NCBI GenBank assembly: GCA_022497145.1
Contig: MU385955.1
Location: 1-64,000 of the forward strand
Reading direction: 5' to 3'
Length of the DNA stretch: 64,000 nucleotides
DNA from: Rostrohypoxylon terebratum
Taxonomy: Eukaryota > Ascomycota > Sordariomycetes > Xylariales > Hypoxylaceae
The notes under the pieces are model-generated. The model ran no database searches. It had not been told where the DNA came from and saw only the letters and a list, made by a program, of their open reading frames with translations. Positions 1-11,267 of the stretch are shown piece after piece. Each line of letters starts with the position of its first letter. Position 1 is the first letter of the stretch. Made by a program: the position numbers and the translations under genes.

Positions 1-220
1 GAGATCACTTCCTTCCGGTGTTTTGCCGTGATTGGTCGTAGATGTTTTCGTTGTGGGTCTTCTTTCGAGGCTTAGTTTTCAGGATTGTGACAGCTTGTTG
101 AGATACTATGTAATATATTCTAGGTTAGAAACTTATGTATATAAGGGAGGTAGATGGTTTTCGTAAATGGCAAACTAGGCACCAGGAGCAAGTTCAAAGT
201 ATTGTTGTCCAGGCATCTCC
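1..220. other. Left edge, no gene seen
   Basis: This is sequence downstream of the stop codon of the regulator at 221-1527. It probably holds that gene's 3' untranslated region. The short open frames here have no recognisable family features and overlap the regulator's 3' end on the opposite strand. Confidence 0.5.
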
Positions 221-1527
221 TCACGGAACCCATCCTATTTCTTCTAACGGCCATTGGATCCATAATCGATACCCTTCATCCAATACAGAGTATATCCTCT
301 CAATCAAATGGATACCCCAACCCTCGATCCACCAGATATAATCCAAACGTTTAAGTAGGACGCAAAAAAACGACAAGACGCTCAATGCTTCATTATTGTG
401 CTCTTTAATCAATTGTGTGAATTCATCACGAATTCCAAATAGCCACATGAACACCCCCCTGACTCGTTGGTCATCCACAACGCTAGCGCTTTGACAAAAG
501 GCAAAGGCTCGCTTCAACTCGTCTATCGCATGAGACAGAACTTCCAGTTTCTGTGCGTCTTTGAGATAAAATTTGATTGTAGCCTCTAGTTCCTTGAGAC
601 TTTCATGCTCGGGTGGTATCATAGACCTCCAGACTTGGTTCATCTGTCTTCCGGAGTCAAATATGAAACCTAGAGACAAGATAGAGGTCATGACCTCGTC
701 ATTCAACGCCACCACGCTACGCATGCCCCTGAAAAGGTGCAACCATTGAGGCATTGCTCCATTAGATGCTACCAGTAGATCCCTTGATTCCTTGGGGCTA
801 GCAAAAGCGTTGAACATTGTCAGCATGCTGAAGAAGAGGATTGGCACTGAGTTTTCGGAGTGAACATCATCGAGTACAGGTAGAGCCAAAGAAGACGACG
901 CATTTTGATGTATCATTGCTCGCTCGGTTAGCACATCTCTTCGTTGAGGTTTAAATTTTGCAAGATGCAATGCAGCGAGCGAAAGAACTCCCTTGAGGAC
1001 ATATTGATAGGTGAATCCCATTCGCGGGACGTTGACGCGCCAAAAGTTACGGACCATTGGTTCAGTTGAGAATGTGAAGCACGTTGATGTGGTGAAGTGA
1101 TGTAATAGTTCGAGGTCAAGGACGTCAAACCAAGCAATCGGAGGCGAGTTATTGACTGGTGTGGCTGCCGGGGACGGGATTTGGTTCACAATAGGAGTGT
1201 GCCCGCTATTACTACTGCCGTTAACATCGGAAGCAAGGTTTGCAGACCCGGCCGAGGCAGCAAAATCGCAGCTGATCCCGCGTCTACTATCCAATTAGCA
1301 TTCCGATTATGTCTCGGAAACGGCTAAGTAGTTAATCTACAACTTACCTCAAACAATTTCGACAAGATGGACGCGTCTCATCACACTATAGAGGTTGATT
1401 AGGATGTCTATTACATTCAAGTAGTAGCGATTAAACCCACCTTGACTTTCCTGGATTTGCAGACTCGGCAACCAGTCCGAGTTTTCGCATGAGGTCTTCG
1501 GGTGAGTTTCTGACCTGGAGATTCCAT
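221..1527 (-). CDS. Zn2Cys6 transcription factor, Upc2-like
   Basis: Probable sequence-specific nuclear regulator. Joining three exons (1527-1441, 1385-1348, 1286-221) gives 396 residues starting at an ATG in a good context (GCCATGG). Only this joining restores the zinc cluster: exon 1 ends after CRVCKSRKVK, exon 2 supplies CDETRPSCRNCL, and exon 3 starts SRRGISCDF, giving C-x2-C-x6-C-x6-C-x2-C-x7-C. Introns are 55 and 61 bases with gtgggt/gtaagt donors and tag acceptors. The rest (WFDVLDLELLHHF..., then a helical region) matches the sterol-uptake-control-like C6 family. The gene lies about 1.6 kb downstream of the P450 on the same strand, so it is a candidate pathway regulator, but its target is inferred from position only. 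Confidence 0.85.
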
Positions 1528-3084
1528 GGCTTGCGTGGATAGCGCACAATTAGCTAACCTAAGACCAGACAGATTGGTGCAAATGGAGTTGTTCAAGTAT
1601 AATCTCGGAACTGCGTGGCGATTACGAGTCGTGTAGGTCTAAGCCAAGGGGCATGGTTATGCCAAGTTACGAGGTAGTTACGGTAACCCCAGTCGTGTGT
1701 CATGACCCGTATTCGTACAAAATACGATATACGAGGTAGTCCCGAAATTCAAACCCACCCATCAATTTAGCCATCCTAGCTGCGTATCCACGCGCTCATC
1801 GTTATCTAGCTCTTTTAAGTTTTGTACATTCAAGTTCCCATGCTTGATGTCGCCAAGTGTTAAAAAAACCAATCTGTATATAAGGGCGAAAAGCCAATCT
1901 GTACCTAGCATCACTCTTAAGATATCCCTACACGCGTCGAATATTCATCAAAGCTTGCCAGAATTTCATTCACGTCGCCGGTGAGATTCCCGATCGTGAT
2001 ATCCTCCGCGCTATCGAGAAAGGTACCCAAGCATAATACCCATTATCATAAGGGGAAAATAGGGGACCAGAAACCAATCTATAATGAAGTTGTTATTATT
2101 GAAAATGCTGATAAATCGGTAAGCTCTTGACTTCATCGTGAATAGATTACTTAGCAAGTATTTCATTATTAAGCCCGTACCTAGTAGGTTTGGCTGACGG
2201 ATGGTAAGGTGGTCCGTTGTCTGGTACAGGGAATCCGGGGTCATGGAACGGGCTCTCATAGTCTCATAGTCGCCATGATCCGTTATCCCCGACCAACAAC
2301 ACCGATGTCGTGGAGAATGCGCCCACTCTTCTCCATGCCGATAAAGAAGGACTCGCAACCAGAGCATATCGACTGGTACATGTTCGATTCCTGATGGTTT
2401 CTCGCACGAGTAATCCCCTATGTTGATGCGAGTCTAGTCCTTCTCACCTATTCGAGTGAATTTCGTTCTGATGTTGTCCCCGACAAACTCATCAGTAAAC
2501 CTAGGTCCCGGGCTAAGAATTCCTCGTCTCTGGTAGACAAGAGCCTGGATACGAATCAGACGGCATGGTCATTCTGTTGAAATCTTCCGATCCCAGTCAA
2601 AGTTCACATGTTATTGGATCGAAACTGCAGTGTACGGATATTACCGTCCCAAAAGAGCGACTTTCCAGATACGTGAACTTCAAGGTTGTTTTGACGCTTG
2701 AAACCATTATAAAAATATTTTAATGGGTCAATGTGCTTTAACCCTGCCGCAGACGCCTAAATTTTCAGAGTGTTTAGGTTCGATTCCTATCAGCGCTACT
2801 GGTATCGCTCGGGTACCTAACACTTTAAATGTGTAGTAAGATGCTGGCCAACAAGACATCCGGATGTACTTATTTGACTCCTAGCAAAGTTGAAATTGCC
2901 AACTATACTATATATTATGGCAGTCTAATTCTGAATCAGTGGGCGAGGCGCTGAAATCTCGCGTTACATCAGTTACAGGGGGTTCATGAATTGCCGACCC
3001 AGGTTTTTAGGGTGATAGGTACTCTGTAATATACCTATGATCGAAATGTCTATAAGCTCAATGTCAGAAATCATTCGGCGAATC
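1528..3084. other. Intergenic, possible degraded coding remnant
   Basis: No intact gene found between the regulator and the P450. On the minus strand at about 2160-2500 there are several short protein-like frames in all three phases (118 codons open at 2011-2367), interrupted by stops. They could be a decayed gene, but I cannot assign a family. A T-loop-like string at 2773-2784 lacks a matching acceptor stem. Confidence 0.35.
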
Positions 3085-4693
3085 TCATTCAGATTTCCGG
3101 TCTCTGATATACACCTCTAGAGGTGGTTTCTCCCAAAGCCCATAAATCTTTTGTTCATTCCAGTTACTGCATTTCTCGTCCAAGGTAAGGTCGAAATTCC
3201 ATAACACCCTAGCCATGATCAACCGCATTTCGTGGTAAGCCAAGTTTCTCCCAATGCAATCGCGAGGTCCAAAGCTAAATGGGCGGTGGACATCGCGGCG
3301 ATCCTTGTAAAATGGCGATGTAGGATCCGTGACGGATTCGGGAAGCCATCGTTCAGGAATAAACTCCCGCGCTCGGTGAAAATTGCGTTCAGAATGGTAG
3401 GCTGAGAGATGATGCACACCAACAATAGTCTGTGAAAATAAGAGTGTTATTATACCTATCATCATAAACTCTTGTAATCAGCATAGAAAATTGACTTCCA
3501 CTTACATTCACCGGAATTTGATGCCCCGCAATACGGACCGGAAGCTTGCCTGGAACGGAGCGGGCTAGGCGCAGCGGAACAGGGGGAAAAAGCCGCAGAG
3601 CTTCGTCCAGACAGGCCATCATATATGGTAGTCTAGCGCTGACTTCCTTAAAGGTGATAGAATCCTCCGTCTTGAACGCCTTGCGAACCTCTTCTGTAGC
3701 CTTCTTGAGCGCATCAGGATTCTTCAACATCCAAAACGTCGCGCCGCTCAATAGCGTTGCTGTTGTTTCAGATCCGGCAACCATCAGTAGATCGCTGTTG
3801 GCGATTAACTCAGCATCTGTTAATTGATGTTCTTGGCCGCGGGAACGCATGATGTAGTCCATGAAGTCACCTCGGTCGGCTTGTTTCCTATGATAGATAC
3901 GGTCGTTGACCATCTTGGCGACATGTGCGTGGTGGTTAGCTTGCGAATTGCGAACCTGGGAACCCGCGGCAACCTTGAAAAGCAACCCTAGAACGGGGGA
4001 CATGGCGATGAGAACCATTACAGGCATATATTTCATCAGTTTTGAGATGTTGTCGATCCAAGCGTTAGACTTGCCCTCTGCCAAGCCCTGCAAAGGCGTG
4101 CCAAATGCCAAGTCTGCGATCAAGTCGAATGTCGTGAAGTTGTACCATTGAACCATATTGGTCGCGTTGCCTGTTTGAGCCACCTCGCGAAGCCGCTGAA
4201 CCAGCAGGTCTACGTATACTCTGATCAGCGGCTCCTGCTGTCCGAGAGCTTTATCAGAAAATGCGGGCAGCATTGCCCTACGGTATCGAAAATGGTCCTG
4301 CGCGTTGGCCGAGATGATTTTCTTAGGGTCCATATTTATTCCCGACGGGTAGGACTTGGGGAATTCGGCGTGACCATGACCGTATATATCTTTCCAGGCT
4401 TGAGCATTGATGAATGAAATTTGGTTTGGCGCGACTCGAACGGCATCGCCGTATTTATCGTGAGCATCGCGCACTTGAAATTCAGTTGTTCCTCGTACCA
4501 TACCGATAACTCGCGATACCGGGAATGCAATCCATAGCGGCGGACCTGGAATATGTCGGAGCGGGTGAAAATATAGATTATATATGGCAAGGAGTAGTGT
4601 GTATACAATGCTAAGGACAATAACAAGGCCTAGTAAAGGTAAGGCATCCTGTGCGCTGAGCGAGGCTCCGATTTGTTGTAACAAGCCCGCCAT
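3085..4693 (-). CDS. Cytochrome P450, candidate tropolone-pathway oxidase (TropD-like)
   Basis: Membrane-anchored heme monooxygenase of 510 residues from two exons (4693-3506 and 3429-3085), separated by a 76-base intron with gtaagt donor and cacag acceptor. An N-terminal hydrophobic helix (about residues 15-40) is followed by a proline hinge (HIPGPPLW). The I-helix AGSETTAT is near residue 308, the ExxR segment EALR near 363, PERW after the splice, and the heme loop FSFGPRDCIGRN with its cysteine near 452. It resembles CYP65-type pathway P450s. In stipitatic-acid-type pathways TropD oxidises the ring-expanded tropolone; assignment to that step here rests on co-location with TropA/B/C-type genes. 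The chromodomain and EB1 genes separate it from the PKS. Confidence is high for a P450 and moderate for the step. Confidence 0.88.
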
Positions 4694-4849
4694 CGTGTAA
4701 AAGTCAGTATGTTAAGAGGCAGGTTTTCCCATTAAAAAAAACATCAAACGAGGAACGCTCATATATAGGCGTTTATATACCTATGATTTTAACTGTAAGC
4801 TATGCGACTATGAAGGCACTTACCTAGCCATTAAAATCCTGGTACCCTT

Positions 4850-4878
4850 GGGGATTTGGGGATTTGGGGATTTGGGGG
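4850..4878 (+). repeat. G-quadruplex-type tandem repeat
   Basis: Four guanine runs of 4, 4, 4 and 5 bases separated by three identical ATTT loops. This fits the canonical G4 pattern exactly. It lies about 160 bases upstream of the P450 start codon, and the G-rich strand is the template strand for that gene. Regulatory function is not shown by sequence alone. Confidence 0.8.
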
Positions 4879-5396
4879 CTGTCAACTTCCTGGCATTAGG
4901 TGCTAATGCTTGCGCCCATGGCTGCCCAGGTGGATAATCATAAAATCTAGCCCCTGAGGCACGGGGAGATCAACTATACGAATTCTTTCGCAGCAGCGCA
5001 GTTACAATTACCTGTTACATACATAGTATTACGTAACCTACTATGTAACATGGATGGTTGAGATGACTAAATCATTGTTAGAAATAGTAGCTGGGTAATT
5101 GGAAGATGGAGGGATCCAACCGTAGCCGGGGCAATGCGTAGTGTCAATCAGCACTCTCTACCCCCACATGAATGCTAACCTTTTCACCAACTCCCCATTG
5201 GACGCTATTCACTAGGTAGGGAATATCCATACCGTTTCACTTGCCTAGTTGCCTACGTACCCGTTTTCGTACAGGGAGCTCGTACTCTTCGCATTCGCTT
5301 TTTGGCCTTTCACTAGAGGAGTCCACATTTTTAAGGCTGATTGTTTGTGGGGGATAGAAGGTAGGTAGATAATATTGTACCTACTATTCTAACAGT

Positions 5397-5433
5397 CTAC
5401 CTAGTACCTACCTAGGCCCTAGGTCCTAGGTAG
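5397..5433. repeat. TAGGTA/CCTAGG dispersed repeat
   Basis: A dense run of CTACC, CCTAGG and TAGGTAG units with internal inverted symmetry (CCTAGG-cc-CTAGG). Part of a dispersed short-repeat family seen only between genes in this window. Confidence 0.6.
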
Positions 5434-6029
5434 ACTTCCTATTATCTTGTCATTTGCTTGGCCACCTGGGCAGTTAATGCTCTTATTATTTACTTGTCTG
5501 TTACCAACAAAAGACCAGCAAACTCCAAGAAACTTGGGTTGAAAATTGATACCCTCGAAAGAGCTGACTTCATCTTTTATACCCTTGCATGCCCTGGAGT
5601 TTAGTAGGTCGCAATAGGCGAGGATTTGCAGAGGAATATCAAATGGCACAATTGATGTCAGATCGGCTGCTGTGAAATGCGCCGCTTCTATCGGAGATTC
5701 CGCTATATGTTAGGGTATTTTCGGTCCATGAAACACTCATGTCGCTGATCTCGTTCAAGACTGAATCCTCTGCTTATCCTGATCCAGGCATTCCTTCAGC
5801 CATTTCCCCGTCTGTGTCTCCTCATCATCTCATCACCATCTTCTTGAAAAAAGACTGGCAAAAGCTTAATGCGTCTTCATCCTACCCAGACAAAGGCACA
5901 AACACGTTCGCAATCCTTTGCCGTTTTGTCTCGACCCCGAGTCGATCGCCTTCAGCATCTGTGTAAATGCCGGGTGGTGAAGATAAATTACGTACATATG
6001 TAGGTCCTAGGATAACGAGTAGATAGCCC

Positions 6030-6056
6030 GGTAGGTACCTAGGTCCTAGGTAGGTT
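6030..6056. repeat. TAGGTA/CCTAGG dispersed repeat
   Basis: Shares the CTAGGTCCTAGGTAG core with the copy near 5420, about 620 bases away, preceded here by GTAGGTAC. Confidence 0.6.
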
Positions 6057-7319
6057 GGAATAGAATAAACTTATTTGGAATTTGAAGGCTTAGTATTTGG
6101 TTACCTAGTGTCGAGCTTCCCACAATTTACTTACTATTGATCGCTGTGATACAGTGGAAGATATCCGTAGCCAGGTGCCCTGTAATTTTCTTTGGCGTTA
6201 GTGGGTTAGTGGATTTTCGGTGCTTGAACCAAGGTGTGGTGCCGTTTACTCGTTTACTGGGTATCTACCTAACCTAATGTTCCTACTACGTATTACTAAT
6301 TGACTTGAAGTCACCCATTGGCCTAAAAACGAAAAACGTGGTTGAATCTCGAAAATTTGGTGCTAGGTTAAGTTCTTTTGGAGACATAGACTATGGGCCG
6401 ATGCGGCGAAGAGCACCGATGACACACGGCACTTTATCAATGAACCAAGGAAAGTGGTATGTATTGTAGCGATCTTGCCCCCGGAAAGAAGCATGGTCCT
6501 TATATTCATGTCTTCTCATGTCCCTGTCGTCTAAGATGCCATGGTATTATTTGCCTTCAATTTACACTCCATGGTTAACACGGTAGGAAATGCATACTTA
6601 CTATTGAAGAAGCTACTCACTTAGTTAGATACTTAAGTCTTAAGGTATATCCTGGATCTTGGCCTGACCTTACTTGCTGGAAATTTGGAGGTAGATCAGA
6701 AATTGGACTTTATACTTACTTGATCTAGAACATACCTAGGTAGAAACAGAGCTTCAATAATTCCTTGAGTTTTTGTCTAGAATTTGATATGCTTAGGTGA
6801 ATAAGAAGATTGGATATGATGCACATAATCTTTGCTTATGTAATCCAGTGTCTCCTTTTTACCATAGAGGTTCGGGTTAGAGGAAGTCTTGTTGTTGCTA
6901 GAGCGTCGGTGGCAGTGGAGGAATGCACACATCCATAAATCCAATGGAAAAGTACTACAAAGCACACTCTCATGATATCTTATCGACGATCACATAAAGA
7001 TAGGCTATGCTGGCCGTTCTTTTGCGCGAAATCAGTATGACTTTATTATGATGGTAGCTATATGTCCTATCTAGCTCCCATGTCTTGCAATGCTCATGAG
7101 CCCCGATCGAGAACTCGTTTTGATTTTTCGATATCTTTTTGAGAGAAGTCAATGATTTATAGCGAACAAGATTGTAGCTCGATATGTTAGTTGTCGTAGT
7201 ACCTCGTTCTTGGTAAGTGAGATATGCGTTCGTTTTACTGTCGAAGAGAGCTGTACTTAAAGTCTGAGGCGAATCCGGGCACGCGTTGCTACATTCTCCA
7301 ATTTACTTCGTCTTCGCGC

Positions 7320-8348
7320 CTATGCGTTCATTGTCGAAGTTCGTAGCTTTTGGGTCTCCCAAGCACGAATTGCGGCAACCGAGACATTCTTTGCGTCGAC
7401 CTATTAAGTGCGCATAAGTAATTAGCATTTATTTTGAACCCTTCTCTAGTAGCTGAACATGTATTCGAAAAATCGGAAATGTAACAAGATCCGACATACC
7501 CATGAGCTAGGCCAACTGATACCTGTGCGCGGGTCGGTACCTTCCCAGTCGACAAGGTATATGAGTCCGCCGCTGCGGTTACGCATTTCCGTCACAATGG
7601 ATCGTATGCGATACCAGCCTTTAAATGGTGTAACTATACCATTTACGTTAGGTCTGTCCGTGTCGTCAACCCGTGCATACTGTGTATGGGTGACGTTCTC
7701 GACATAGTCGCTATCGGAGTCATCATCGTCAGCTTCATCGCTGCTGTCCTCGCTGTCAACATGACGGCTGTCGGCGGCGTGAAGAGACTGATTCTTGCTG
7801 CTTTTGGATGGGGTAGAGAACCTAGAGGTTGATAGGGATGACGCGCTGGGTGGCGATGCCGAAGTCGCAGTGCTCGAGGGCGTAAAGTATGGTGTTACGG
7901 GCGTTCGCGGCATACTTGAAGCAGCTGTGGATGGGGTTGTTGGGGTTGAATTCGAAGACAGGGATGGAGTTGATGGACGAGTAGCCTGCCGAGTGACCTC
8001 AGCAGCGGAGGCGGTGTTCACATGCAGATTTCTGCGAGGTGCTGGCCGTTTGGAACGGCGCTGCGGTATGAAATTGGATTTTGACGGTAAGGTAGGTGAT
8101 GTAGAGGGCGTCGATAGTAATGATGGTGACGCGGTTGGTGACGCGGTTGGATTACGAAGGTTGGTGTTCTCGGCAATAGCAATTGATTCCCGCAAGCTCT
8201 CTTGAATAGCTAGGCGTAATGAACTACGTTGCGAATGGGAATATTTAGGTAGAACTCGTTTAGCCTTAGCTACAGTGGAGAGCACCGTAGGCTTCTTGTT
8301 GCTGGCACCCTCCGCAACATTTGGGTTTGGGTTTTGGGTGGGTGCCAT
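7320..8348 (-). CDS. Chromodomain protein with disordered N-terminal region
   Basis: Predicted 309-residue nuclear protein. Exon 1 is 8348-7500 and exon 2 is 7400-7320, joined over a 99-base intron (gtatgt donor, aatag acceptor with upstream gctaat branch). Residues 1 to about 215 are basic, then Ser/Thr/Pro-rich, then acidic (SEDSSDEADDDDSDSD). The chromo domain follows: WYRIRSIV, LIYLVDWEGTDP, then across the splice W-VDAKNVSVAAIRAWE, which completes the aromatic cage region and the C-terminal helix. Chromo domains bind methylated histone tails or related partners. No methyltransferase or integrase domain is present. It lies between the P450 and EB1 genes. It may be an unrelated neighbour or a local chromatin factor; the sequence cannot separate these. 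Confidence 0.8.
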
Positions 8349-9168
8349 CGTGCCGGCGAGGTTGGTGGTGATGATGATTTCTGGTTAAGGTTCATCGGCG
8401 TCTGGTCAGATGCATAGAGACTTTCTCAATTTGTGAGAGACTTGGCGGAAAAAGTGATTTCTAGGTAGGTGATTTACGATAATGCCGGAGAAGTAAATCT
8501 AAGCCCTGGATATCTGGATTAGGGTTAACAAGATCAATCCTGCCAAATGTTACGTGCCAATATTGCCAGGAAAGTGTAGATGGAGATAACAACCCGAATA
8601 ATGAATTCACAGTAACCGCGTTTCTGGTGATGGGTGCTGCTGAAGCAGGAGCCAGACTTTGGCAGTTGCATTTCTCGAGGTCGGCCGAAGCATGCAACTA
8701 CGTACCTAAACCTTATTGTGAGATCGGACGGAAATCACAACCTTGGAACCTACCCGTACTTACGGCAAGGTCAAAGGTATGGATCAAAGGTACATATACC
8801 TAGTATTAGATCGGAACCAGCAATTAGAAAACATAGATTAGTACCTAGTATAAAGTCCTTGTTGATATCAGTCAATTGTCAAATTCTAGGTATCATATCC
8901 TCGAATAGAGGAGAGTATTAGGTAGCCTAGAAGAAATAGACTATGTCTTCCAATGCATCATAGGTCTGGTCCCTATGATAACGCATATTGGATAAAGACA
9001 ACGCCTCCTATGCATCCCCTTCATCCTCTGGCATCTGTGCCATCCGTCATCCTGTCCTATTCGGCTCGTCATGCAGCTATACCGAAATTATTTCAGGGCA
9101 TATTAGCCTGCCTCCCCGGGGTGACTGTTCGTTGAATGGTTCCAGGTTAATCGCGACTTGTAAGCGTC
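8349..9168. other. Intergenic between chromodomain gene and EB1 gene
   Basis: 820 bases containing the chromodomain gene's upstream region and the EB1 gene's 3' region. Short open frames here show no family signal. Confidence 0.5.
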
Positions 9169-10246
9169 TTAAAACGTCTCCTGGTCGTCCAGTGCCTCTC
9201 CCTCGGCAGGGATTTCGAAGCCTTCCTCGGTGGAGTACAGTATTGTCTGTATCTGCTTGATGAGACCGTCTTCCGCTTTCTCAATCTCGGGGTCTTCCTC
9301 AACAGCTTGCTGGATCAAGAGTTCTATGTCGCGCAGCTTACTGAAGTAGAAGTCTCGTTCGCGCTCGAGACCAACGACCGTCTCCTTAAGGGTGGCATTC
9401 TCTTGCAGAAGAGCAGCTGAAGCGGCTCCGCCACCGGCAGCCTTGGGTGCACGAGCACCGGCTGTGGGAGTCGTTCCACCTCTTCTAGCTGCAGCCGATC
9501 CGGCACCACCAGTGGCTCGCGCAGCTGGACCACCACCGCCGGAGACAGGAGCGCCTTTTCGTCGTGCTACGGCGTCGTAGTCTCCGCCAGGGAAGTATTG
9601 GTCCCAGAATCGCTTAGTCCACTGCAAGAACTCGAGATTGTCCTGCATCTTGCACTTGGTGAGCGCCTCAACGGGGATGGGCTTGTCGACATGGTGCTTG
9701 GCGAATGTATCTGTAGGGGAAGGCGCGGTCAGCATGCATGGGAATCGGTAATGTAGAATATTGGCCTTGTTTTTCGCAAAACATCGATGGCGACGCGGGT
9801 AGTCAAGACGGAGGAAACCTACTCTGCAAGACCTTGAAGTTCTGGATGTACGCGTACTCGCTGTTGACGTTAAACTTAACACGAGACATTGGCACATCTA
9901 GAAAGATGCTGTCGAAGACCTGGCAGAGAGCAGCACTATACAGATGAAACACGAAGTTAGCTCCAATATTGCACGCATGACATTCGACACATCATGACAG
10001 GGTTGTAGCTAAGTCCTGCATCTCCTTTCATGATAAATGCTCTGTGGGGGAGGGGCATGGATGAATCGCAAGGATGACCTTACCCGGTACCGCATTGCTC
10101 AACCTTCGTGATGTTAAGCTGTAGCAGGCTGTTGAGCCACTGCACCAACTCTTGTCTACAGATGGGCGATGAGACGTTAGTTACAAATCCTAGTGCAGGG
10201 TTAATTAGAGGGGTGAGGTCATCAGCACTCACCGAGATTCACCCAT
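9169..10246 (-). CDS. EB1/Mal3/Bim1-type microtubule plus-end-binding protein
   Basis: Tracks growing microtubule ends in the cytoplasm and nucleus. Four exons (10246-10233, 10155-10084, 9935-9823, 9710-9169) join in phase to 246 residues. The calponin-homology domain (about residues 1-110) is recognisable from RQELVQWLNSLLQL, VPMSRVKFNVNSEYAYIQNFK and KCKMQDNLEFLQWTKRFWDQYF. A Gly/Ala/Arg-rich linker follows, then the EB1 coiled coil (ALLQENATLKETVVGLERERDFYFSKLRDIE) and an acidic tail ending QETF, the aromatic-terminated tail that binds partner proteins. The first coding exon is only 14 bases. Normally a single-copy housekeeping gene; here it sits 1 kb beyond the 3' end of the PKS, inside the biosynthetic interval. 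Confidence 0.93.
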
Positions 10247-11267
10247 GTCTGCAGATGCTTGGATGCTTGGGTGCTTGGGTGCTTGGGTATACTAGTAATT
10301 AACAGGATGAGAGGATGAAAGAAAAAAACGCGAAGACGGTTGCTTGAAGATGCGACGAACAATATTCGACGATCTCGCGGTTGAAAGAGTGATGCGGATG
10401 TCGCGTTATTTAAGAAAGGAAGGAAAAATAAAATGGATCGACGATCCAGAGGTTTGTTATGGTTAGGAGAAGAAAATAGAAATTGACGTCGCTGCCGCGG
10501 CGATGTTCTTTCTGGGACGTATCACCTAATCAGCAACTTACCTACTTGGCACCTGTGCATCCACTGCTGCCACTGGAACAGTCAATCAAAAGGAACTATA
10601 ATCGCTGTCACCCAATCAACGAAGTTACCTGGAGTGGGTACTTCGTAGTGCCGCCGAAGATTTAATTATTTCGGGTATAGGTACCCTCGTACCTGCCTAG
10701 GCCCTAACCTAACTTGCTTCAACTTTCAAGGTTGTCAACAAATGCATCGTGGATGCGGGGTGGGGATGAATGGAGCATATCACGTGTCTTGGTTTGGTTG
10801 CTGACAAAGTTTTGGTTTTCCAAGTTCTCCACCCGATCGAACACATCCTCGAATCACTCATCCGCTTTGCACTCTGCGCTTTGCATCGCGTCCATCCATG
10901 AACATTTAAAATGCAAACCCAAACATCGATGTGTTAAGAACCTAAGATACTCGAGGTCACGTCATACATTCAACATTTTGTTTTCAATGAAGTCGCGAAA
11001 GATATCCCTACTAAAAGCAAATTCAATACAACCACTCTAGTCTTACTACCACGATCAAAATCACACTTCTCGCGGTAACTACTCGTTAGGTAGTCTCAGA
11101 CTATTATCAAGGTTTGAACAGCAAATGAAAGTCTATTGCCTTAGACCTATTCTATGTACCATAAACCATCTTACATCATAAAAAAACAAATGAAGGTTAT
11201 ATATAACAAGTACAGTGCCAACCCTGCAGGTACCCAACCAACCCGAACACAAGAAATGGAGACGATT
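10247..11267. other. Intergenic between EB1 gene and PKS 3' end
   Basis: Holds the EB1 promoter region and the PKS 3' region. A 108-codon plus-strand frame at 10714-11040 has no recognisable domain and looks random. Confidence 0.5.
10256..10289. repeat. TGCTTGGG tandem repeat at EB1 5' end
   Basis: Four imperfect copies of an 8-base unit (GCTTGGRT) ending 10 bases upstream of the EB1 start codon, so probably in its 5' untranslated region or core promoter. Confidence 0.6.

Larger units (their letters stand above)
4694..7319. other. Intergenic spacer upstream of the P450
   Basis: No gene supported. The spacer holds a G-rich tandem repeat close to the P450 start, two copies of a CCTAGGTCCTAGGTAG-type palindromic motif (near 5420 and 6045), and low-complexity A/T-rich sequence. 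Open frames up to about 76 codons look random. Confidence 0.5.

Noticed and set aside
2745..2815. tRNA-like segment with GGTTCGATTCC T-loop
   Set aside because: The T-arm forms only four pairs and no upstream 7-base strand pairs with the putative 3' acceptor strand (CAGCGCT). No credible D or anticodon arm.
7795..8205. 136-codon plus-strand frame
   Set aside because: Antisense of the Ser/Thr/Pro-rich region of the chromodomain protein.
9169..9897. 242-codon frame taken as one exon of the EB1 gene
   Set aside because: Its first 60 codons run through an intron in a wrong phase; the family match appears only with the four-exon model.
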